A stretch of DNA of 5,114 nt from RGIG8748 sp045545635 (GTDB taxonomy: Bacteria; Bacillota; Clostridia; UMGS1810). The notes beneath the pieces are model-generated. The model was not told the DNA's origin. It ran no database searches and was given only the letters and a program-made list of their open reading frames with translations. This document shows, piece after piece, positions 1 to 4,004 of the stretch. The position numbers and the translations under genes are program-made. The stretch covers positions 1 through 5,114 of the forward strand of contig JAZQBI010000166.1 of the NCBI GenBank assembly GCA_045545635.1. Direction: 5' to 3'. The first letter of the stretch is position 1. Every line of letters starts with the position of its first letter.

Positions 1-40
1 AAAACAAAGAAAAACAAAGAAAAAAGTAAAAAAAACAACA
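1..40 (+). repeat. A-rich tract with a tandem 10-bp repeat upstream of the promoter
   Basis: The 10-mer aaaacaaaga occurs twice back to back at 1-10 and 11-20. It is followed by more A-runs to about position 40, ending just upstream of the -35 box. A-tracts in this place often act as UP elements contacted by the RNA polymerase alpha subunits. That role is inferred from position and composition only. The tract might equally be ordinary AT-rich intergenic DNA. Confidence 0.45.
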
Positions 41-45
41 TTTTT

Positions 46-58
46 GTATTGACAATAC
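46..58. promoter_or_regulatory. Candidate operator: 13-bp perfect palindrome over the -35 box
   Basis: GTATTG-A-CAATAC reads the same on both strands and covers the complete -35 hexamer. A repressor bound here would block polymerase, so it is a reasonable operator candidate for the sugar or diol response of this operon. No regulator gene lies in the window and I do not recognise the site as a named operator. Part of the symmetry comes from the TTGACA box itself, so chance is possible. Confidence 0.4.
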
Positions 59-77
59 TCTTATGCTATGTTAATAT
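49..77 (+). promoter_or_regulatory. Sigma-70/sigma-A type promoter with extended -10
   Basis: A perfect -35 box TTGACA lies at 49-54. After a 17-base spacer comes TAATAT at 72-77, which matches four of six consensus -10 bases and is preceded by TG at 69-70 (extended -10). Transcription would start near 84, giving a leader of about 35 bases before the aldolase ATG. With no other clear promoter between the genes, this is the likely promoter of the whole operon. Confidence 0.75.
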
Positions 78-118
78 TACAGTATAGGTAAAAAATTTAT
101 ATAAGGAGATAGATAACT

Positions 119-922
119 ATGACTAACGAATTTGAAATCAAAAAACAAATTTGTGACATCGGCAAGAGAATCTACAACAGAGGAATGGTTGCTGCAAACG
201 ACGGTAATATTTCTGTTAAAATAAGCGACAACGAATTTCTCTGCACACCCACCGGTGTCAGCAAGGGCTTTATGACTCCCGATTACATCTGTAAGGTAGA
301 TGCTGACGGTAATGTTATTTCCGCTAACGGAAACTTCCGTCCTTCTTCCGAAATCAAGATGCATATGAGAGTTTACAAGCAGAGACCTGATGTAAAGTCT
401 GTTGTTCATGCACATCCTATCTATGCAACAAGCTTTGCAATTGCAGGTATTCCGCTCACACAGCCTATTATGCCTGAAGCAGTAATTGCTCTTGGTTGCG
501 TTCCGATTGCAGATTACGGTACACCTTCCACAGAAGAAATCCCCGATGCTGTTGAAAAGTATCTCCAGCACTTCGATGCAGTTCTTCTTGCTAATCACGG
601 TGCACTCTCCTATTCTGACAATCTTCTCTCTGCATACCACAAGATGGAATCCCTTGAGTTCTATGCTGAACTTCTCTATCATTCAAAGACTCTTGGCGGA
701 CCTAAGGAGCTCTCCAGCAGTCAGGTTAAGAGACTTTACGAAATCAGAAAGGCTTTCGGCATGACCGGCAAGCATCCTGCTGATATCTGTCTCAATGTAC
801 ACGGCAAGAGCTGCCACAACTGCAACATGGGTGTTGAAAAGACCTGTGCTTCCTCTTGCGAATCAGACGCAGATCTTATTGCTGCAATAACCAAGAAAGT
901 TATGGAAGAACTCGGTAAATAA
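119..922 (+). CDS. fucA: Class II aldolase, L-fuculose-phosphate aldolase-like, microcompartment cargo
   Basis: This 267-residue protein belongs to the zinc-dependent class II aldolase/adducin family. Members such as FucA cleave L-fuculose-1-phosphate to dihydroxyacetone phosphate and L-lactaldehyde. Visible motifs are NDGNIS near 27-32, TPTGVSKG at 43-50, E78, HAHP with H97 and H99, and NHG with H160. This Glu plus three His set follows the FucA zinc-site layout with an offset of about five residues. The ATG has an AAGGAG site at 103-108. Compared with FucA (about 215 residues) there is a C-terminal extension of about 50 residues. It contains five cysteines (C224, C232, C235, C243, C247) and ends in an amphipathic helix (about 250-266) resembling an encapsulation peptide. 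L-rhamnulose-1-phosphate is an alternative substrate; the sequence does not decide. It is the first gene after the promoter and ends three bases before the next start. Confidence 0.88.
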   Translation: MTNEFEIKKQICDIGKRIYNRGMVAANDGNISVKISDNEFLCTPTGVSKGFMTPDYICKVDADGNVISANGNFRPSSEIKMHMRVYKQRPDVKSVVHAHPIYATSFAIAGIPLTQPIMPEAVIALGCVPIADYGTPSTEEIPDAVEKYLQHFDAVLLANHGALSYSDNLLSAYHKMESLEFYAELLYHSKTLGGPKELSSSQVKRLYEIRKAFGMTGKHPADICLNVHGKSCHNCNMGVEKTCASSCESDADLIAAITKKVMEELGK

Positions 923-925
923 GTT

Positions 926-1429
926 ATGGACGACAAAGCATTAAACAGCCTTATTGATTCTGTTACAAAGAGTGTCATGAGGGCTTATGCGGATACAAAT
1001 ACGCATTATTCCAAAAATTATATAACCCTTGCCTCTGCCAAGAGACTTTGTTCCAAAGTTGAAGCGGAAGCAAAAAGAATGGGACTTAATGTGGTAGTCG
1101 CAGTCGCAAATCCCGGTGCACGCCCCGTTGTTGTAGAATGTATGGATGATTCTTACATAGCCAGCTATGATATAGCAGTTGGAAAGGCATTTACAGCAGC
1201 ATCTGTCAAGATGCCCACCACTACACTTAAGGAATTATCACAGCCAAATGGTCCGCTCTACGGCATCCAGTTTACAAACCAGAATCAGATTGTAATTTTT
1301 GGCGGCGGTGTTACACTGGAGAAAAACGGTGAAATCATCGGTGCTCTCGGTGTAAGCGGCGGAAGCGAAGAGCAGGATATACATCTTGCAGAGTTCGGTA
1401 AAAAGGTGTTTGAGGAGGAGTTATCATAA
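926..1429 (+). CDS. GlcG/HbpS-family (PduO C-terminal-domain-like) protein with N-terminal encapsulation-type helix
   Basis: This 167-residue protein is a GlcG/HbpS (DUF336) domain, the family that also forms the C-terminal half of PduO. The domain covers about 33-160. It shows the family pattern of an N-terminal helix, VVVAVANPGARPV at 56-68, the helix DIAVGKAFTAAS at 82-93 and a glycine-rich end FGGGVTLEKNGEIIGALGVSGG split across 125-146. HbpS and PduO domains have been linked to heme or corrinoid binding; the role in microcompartments is unsettled. Residues 3-22 form a separate amphipathic helix (Leu6, Ile10, Val13, Val17) like an encapsulation peptide, which would place the protein in the lumen. 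No PduO adenosyltransferase domain is attached. The ribosome site is weak, and the three-base gap to the aldolase suggests translational coupling. Its last codons contain the strong Shine-Dalgarno of the next frame. Confidence 0.82.
   Translation: MDDKALNSLIDSVTKSVMRAYADTNTHYSKNYITLASAKRLCSKVEAEAKRMGLNVVVAVANPGARPVVVECMDDSYIASYDIAVGKAFTAASVKMPTTTLKELSQPNGPLYGIQFTNQNQIVIFGGGVTLEKNGEIIGALGVSGGSEEQDIHLAEFGKKVFEEELS
1413..1418 (+). promoter_or_regulatory. Perfect Shine-Dalgarno AGGAGG with no standard start codon after it
   Basis: AGGAGG sits inside the last codons of the GlcG/HbpS gene. Downstream in the open frame are ATA at 1426 (seven-base spacer) and ATT at 1429 (ten-base spacer). Both overlap the TAA stop at 1427-1429 in the manner of the usual ATGA or TAATG coupling overlaps. 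No ATG, GTG or TTG is available in that frame until 1522, which has no ribosome site. ATT is a known rare start (E. coli infC). A start-codon mutation or a base error is the alternative. Confidence 0.6.
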
Positions 1430-1773
1430 TTACTGTAAATCCGGAAGATAACCTTTCTTTAAAAGCCAAAGAGCTTACCGAAAATCTAAAGTCCGGCATC
1501 AGTGTTTGTGTACCGGCAGATATGAAGGATGAGTTTATATATCATCTTATTGAATGTGGCGGTTATCTTGCTTCTGCAAAACAAAGAAGTAAGATGCTGG
1601 CGGCTTCCAAAAGCACAAGAAGTCTCAATGCAGTACTTTTTGGTATTGGTGCAGTAACAAGTTGTATCCGAAATTTTATAATATATGAATCAAACACTGA
1701 AATTGCCGATATTCACCTTCCTTTTGGTGCAGTCGGTGTTATCAGTGAAAATAATACTACAAGGAGAATAGCT
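1429..1773 (+). CDS. Unrecognised 115-codon frame, in frame with and without a stop before the alcohol dehydrogenase
   Basis: I do not recognise this family. The frame follows a perfect Shine-Dalgarno and would start at ATT 1429 (or ATA 1426). The other two frames are broken by stops, including near both ends, so this is the coding frame. The predicted protein has a charged helical start, then a possible strand (GISVCVPADM, 23-32), a helix (DEFIYHLIECGGYLASAK, 34-51) and a hydrophobic stretch with GIGAV (72-76) and HLPFGAVGVISE (96-107). There is no signal peptide or clear catalytic motif. No stop codon separates it from the dehydrogenase, so as read it yields a 518-residue fusion. Stops lie nearby in the other frames (TGA 1746, TAA 1752, TAG 1769), so one indel would restore a separate gene. 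Its use of ATA codons is heavier than in the dehydrogenase. It may be a small microcompartment accessory protein, a decaying gene or a true fused domain. Confidence 0.5.
1761..1766 (+). promoter_or_regulatory. Ribosome binding site deciding the alcohol dehydrogenase start
   Basis: AAGGAG lies seven bases before ATG 1774, inside the longer open frame that begins near 1429. It supports 1774 as the main start of the dehydrogenase, in place of the upstream ATG at 1522, which has no ribosome site. Confidence 0.75.
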
Positions 1774-2985
1774 ATGGATGTTAAACAGCAACAAATTCAG
1801 GCTATAGTTCAGCAGGTCCTTGCAGGTATGAGCCAGGGCGGTTTTTCCGGTGTATCTACTCCGGCTGCTCCTGCAGGCGAAGTGCCCAAGACAAGCCGTG
1901 CAGCTATGCTTACAGCTCTTGAGAATTACGAAATCAAAGAATTCCCCATTCCGGAACTTGGCGATGACGATATCCTCGTAAAAGTTGAAGGCTGCGGTGT
2001 ATGCGGAACAGATGCTCATGAATTCAAACGTGACCCCTTCGGTCTTATTCCTGTTGTACTCGGTCACGAGGGTACAGGTGAGATCGTAAAGATGGGTAAA
2101 AATGTTAAGAAAGACAGTGCAGGCAAGCCCCTCAATATCGGTGACAAGGTTGTTACATGTATGATCTTCAAAGATAACCCCGATATTACAATGTTCGACC
2201 TTAATAAGCAGAATGTTGGCGGTGCTGATGTTTACGGTCTTATCCCCGATGATGACACACACTTAAACGGTTGGTTTGCAGACTACATCGTAGTAAGAGG
2301 CGGTTCAACCGTATTCAACGTAAGCGATCTGGATCTCGACTCCAGAATACTTATTGAACCCTGTGCAGTTCTTATCCATGCTGTGGAAAGAGCAAAGACA
2401 ACAGGAATCCTGAGATTTAACTCCCGTGTTGCAGTTCAAGGATGCGGACCTATCGGTCTTATTTGTATCGCAATTCTTCGCACAATGGGTATCGAAAACA
2501 TCGTTGCAATTGACGGTGAACAGAAGAGACTTGATTTTGCTAAAGAATTCGGTGCATGCGGAACTGTAAACTTCAAGGAATTTAAAGGTCAGGAAGCTTT
2601 GGCAGACGGTGTTAAGGATGCATTCGGCGGTTATCTGGCAGACTTTGCATTCCAGTGCACAGGCTCCCCCATTGCTCACAGCAATATCTATAAGTTCATT
2701 CGCAGTGGTGGCGGACTTTGCGAACTTGGCTTCTTTATCAATGGCGGCGATGCAACAATCAACCCCCACTTTGATATCTGCTCTAAGGAAATCACAACTG
2801 TTGGTTCATGGGTTTACACTCTCCGTGATTACGCAACAACATTTGATTTCTTAAAGCGTGCTAAAGGAATCGGACTTCCCCTTGAGAAGCTCATAACACA
2901 CAGATTCCCGCTTTCACAAATCAATGAAGCCCACAAGGTTAACCTTGAAATGAAGGGGCTTAAAATAGCAATCATTAATGAATAA
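1774..2985 (+). CDS. Zinc-dependent medium-chain alcohol dehydrogenase with N-terminal encapsulation peptide
   Basis: From ATG 1774 the protein has 403 residues. Residues 1-19 form an amphipathic helix (Ile8, Ile11, Val12, Val15, Leu16) typical of an encapsulation peptide. A flexible Gly/Ser/Pro/Ala linker follows to about 42. The rest is a medium-chain dehydrogenase: catalytic-zinc motif GCGVCGTD with C77, GHEG with H98 and E99, IEPCA with E195, and a Rossmann nucleotide motif VQGCGPIG at 221-228. Asp247 at the end of the following strand suggests NAD rather than NADP. The four-cysteine structural-zinc lobe of classical enzymes is absent: 125-150 has only one Cys. In a microcompartment it would reduce the pathway aldehyde and regenerate NAD+. 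Propionaldehyde/1-propanol or lactaldehyde/1,2-propanediol are both possible, and the sequence does not choose. The stop is followed 19 bases later by the first shell gene. Confidence 0.87.
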   Translation: MDVKQQQIQAIVQQVLAGMSQGGFSGVSTPAAPAGEVPKTSRAAMLTALENYEIKEFPIPELGDDDILVKVEGCGVCGTDAHEFKRDPFGLIPVVLGHEGTGEIVKMGKNVKKDSAGKPLNIGDKVVTCMIFKDNPDITMFDLNKQNVGGADVYGLIPDDDTHLNGWFADYIVVRGGSTVFNVSDLDLDSRILIEPCAVLIHAVERAKTTGILRFNSRVAVQGCGPIGLICIAILRTMGIENIVAIDGEQKRLDFAKEFGACGTVNFKEFKGQEALADGVKDAFGGYLADFAFQCTGSPIAHSNIYKFIRSGGGLCELGFFINGGDATINPHFDICSKEITTVGSWVYTLRDYATTFDFLKRAKGIGLPLEKLITHRFPLSQINEAHKVNLEMKGLKIAIINE

Positions 2986-3004
2986 TTTTTAGGAGGATAA
3001 AAAA

Positions 3005-3280
3005 ATGGCAAAAGAAGCATTAGGAATGATCGAAACAAGAGGTTTAACAGCAGCAGTTGAAGCAGCAGATGCAATGGTAAAGGCAGCAGAAGTAGCACTC
3101 GTAGGAACAGAAAAAATCGGTTCCGGTCTCGTAACTGTAATGGTTAGAGGCGATGTTGGTGCTGTTAAGGCAGCAACAGAAGCAGGTGCTGCAACAGCAG
3201 CAAGACTTGGTGAACTCATCGCTGTTCATGTAATTCCCAGACCCCACGAAGATGTAGAAAAGATTCTCCCCAAATTCTAA
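3005..3280 (+). CDS. pduA: BMC-domain hexameric shell protein 1 (PduA/EutM type)
   Basis: This 91-residue protein is a single canonical BMC domain (BMC-H) of the PduA/EutM type. Six copies form a flat hexagonal tile with a central pore. The numbering matches PduA closely. The pore loop is IGSG with Ser40. The edge residues that hold tiles together are K26 and R79 (in VIPRPH), and position 29 is Glu. There is no signal or extension. A strong AGGAGG lies at 2991-2996, eight bases before the ATG, consistent with the high expression expected of a major shell component. It is about 78% identical by hand alignment to the BMC domain of the next gene, so the two are tandem paralogs. No trimeric (BMC-T) shell gene is in the window. 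Confidence 0.95.
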   Translation: MAKEALGMIETRGLTAAVEAADAMVKAAEVALVGTEKIGSGLVTVMVRGDVGAVKAATEAGAATAARLGELIAVHVIPRPHEDVEKILPKF

Positions 3281-3302
3281 TTTAAGAAGGGAGATATAAA
3301 AA

Positions 3303-3701
3303 ATGGCTGCATCTAATTCAAAAGCCCCAAAGGCAGCAGCTAAAGCTGCCACCAAGGCAGAAGAAAAAGTAGTAGAAAAAGTAATCGAAAAGAAAACAGA
3401 ACCCGTTAAGGAGGAAAAGAAAATGGCATTAGAAGCATTAGGTATTATCGAAACAAGAGGTTTGGTAGCTGCAATTGAAGCTGCCGATGCTATGCTCAAA
3501 GCTGCAAATGTACAGCTCGTTGGCACAGAAAAGATCGGTTCCGGTCTCGTGAGTGTTATGGTTAGAGGAGATGTTGGTGCTGTTAAGTCTTCTGTAGAAG
3601 CTGGTCAGGCTAACGCTGCTAAACTTGGCGAAATTATTGCTACACATGTAATTCCCAGACCTCATGGTGATGTTGAAAAAATTATCCCCACACTTAAATA
3701 A
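3303..3701 (+). CDS. BMC-domain hexameric shell protein 2 with 40-residue N-terminal extension and internal start
   Basis: From ATG 3303 the protein has 132 residues. Residues 1-40 are a low-complexity extension rich in Ala, Lys and Glu, probably disordered or helical. Residues 41-132 are a complete PduA/EutM-type BMC domain with pore loop GSG (Ser80), edge residues K66 and R119, and Asn at the position of PduA N29 (N69). Two starts look usable: ATG 3303 behind AAGGGAG at 3287-3293, and ATG 3423 (Met41) behind AAGGAGG at 3408-3414. The second yields a normal 92-residue shell protein. This recalls PduB/PduB', where one gene gives long and short shell proteins from two starts. The extension could bind cargo or neighbouring tiles. 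It could instead be an upstream open frame that was annexed. The gene follows its paralog by 22 bases. Confidence 0.92.
   Translation: MAASNSKAPKAAAKAATKAEEKVVEKVIEKKTEPVKEEKKMALEALGIIETRGLVAAIEAADAMLKAANVQLVGTEKIGSGLVSVMVRGDVGAVKSSVEAGQANAAKLGEIIATHVIPRPHGDVEKIIPTLK
3408..3414 (+). promoter_or_regulatory. Internal ribosome binding site within shell gene 2
   Basis: AAGGAGG is followed by an eight-base purine-only spacer and ATG 3423. This is as good as or better than the site of the upstream start at 3303. The surrounding sequence (about 3355-3425) is strongly purine-rich and so likely unstructured in RNA. The ATG falls exactly where the conserved BMC domain begins (MALEALGIIETRG), matching MAKEALGMIETRG in the paralog. 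Confidence 0.7.
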
Positions 3702-3735
3702 TCCCTTTTTCACTAAGCTAAATGAGGTGATATAA

Positions 3736-3999
3736 GTGATTATTGGCAAGGTTGTCGGAAGTGTTGTTTCAACACGCAAAAATGATAATCTGATCGGAAG
3801 CAAATTTATGGTGATTGAGCCATGCCAAGGTATGGCTCAATCCAGACTTGTTGCTGTTGACAATGTTGGTGCCGGTATCGGTGAAATGGTTCTTGTAGCA
3901 ACAGGAAGTGCTGCCCGTATAGGCTGCAATCTGGAAACATCCCCTATTGATGCCGCAATTGTCGGTATCGTTGATTCCGGATCAGAATTGGAGTTTTGA
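3736..3999 (+). CDS. eutN: EutN/CcmL-family pentameric shell vertex protein
   Basis: This 87-residue protein is a single EutN/CcmL (BMC-P) domain, the family whose pentamers cap the vertices of the polyhedral shell. Family signatures are the start MIIGKVVGSVVSTRK, VAVDNVGAGIGEMVLVATGSAAR (39-61) and the ending AAIVGIVD (73-80). The length is normal. The start is GTG at 3736, with GAGGTG at 3724-3729 about six bases upstream. An ATG start is not available nearby in frame. A strong stem-loop lies inside the gene at 3813-3842, covering codons 26-36. The gene is 34 bases after shell gene 2 and ends five bases before the PduS-like gene. Confidence 0.94.
   Translation: MIIGKVVGSVVSTRKNDNLIGSKFMVIEPCQGMAQSRLVAVDNVGAGIGEMVLVATGSAARIGCNLETSPIDAAIVGIVDSGSELEF
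3813..3842 (+). other. Intragenic perfect stem-loop in the vertex-protein gene
   Basis: GATTGAGCCAT at 3813-3823 is the exact reverse complement of ATGGCTCAATC at 3832-3842, with an eight-base loop gccaaggt. In RNA the stem could extend inward by a G-U and possibly a C-G pair. It has no following U-run, so it is not a typical intrinsic terminator. It could slow ribosomes, mark an RNase processing point or protect the upstream shell mRNA. It may also be chance. Confidence 0.6.
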
Positions 4000-4004
4000 T
4001 TTTG

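Noticed and set aside
1..118. Riboswitch in the leader
   Set aside because: The predicted leader is only about 35 bases and shows no extended stem structure, too short for a known metabolite or cobalamin riboswitch.
77..682. Long open frame on the minus strand opposite the aldolase, and similar minus-strand frames opposite the other genes
   Set aside because: They mirror strongly supported plus-strand genes, have no recognisable domains or ribosome sites, and have unnatural composition (many Cys or Leu runs).
1522..2985. A 487-residue protein starting at ATG 1522 as the dehydrogenase gene model
   Set aside because: ATG 1522 has no Shine-Dalgarno, while ATG 1774 has AAGGAG at good spacing and begins with a typical encapsulation helix. 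The 1522 start also cuts the upstream frame, which is open from just after the AGGAGG at 1413.
2829..3098. Minus-strand frame with a leucine-rich start, as a possible membrane peptide
   Set aside because: The Leu run is the reverse complement of GCA-rich alanine codons in shell gene 1, and the frame crosses the dehydrogenase/shell gene boundary.
3303..3425. The Lys/Ala/Glu-rich stretch as a separate small gene
   Set aside because: It has no stop before the BMC domain and is in frame with it, so an N-terminal extension with an alternative start explains it better.
3702..3735. Possible terminator between shell gene 2 and the vertex gene (CCCTTTTT)
   Set aside because: There is no inverted repeat before the T-run, and the next gene's ribosome site follows at once, so co-transcription is more likely.
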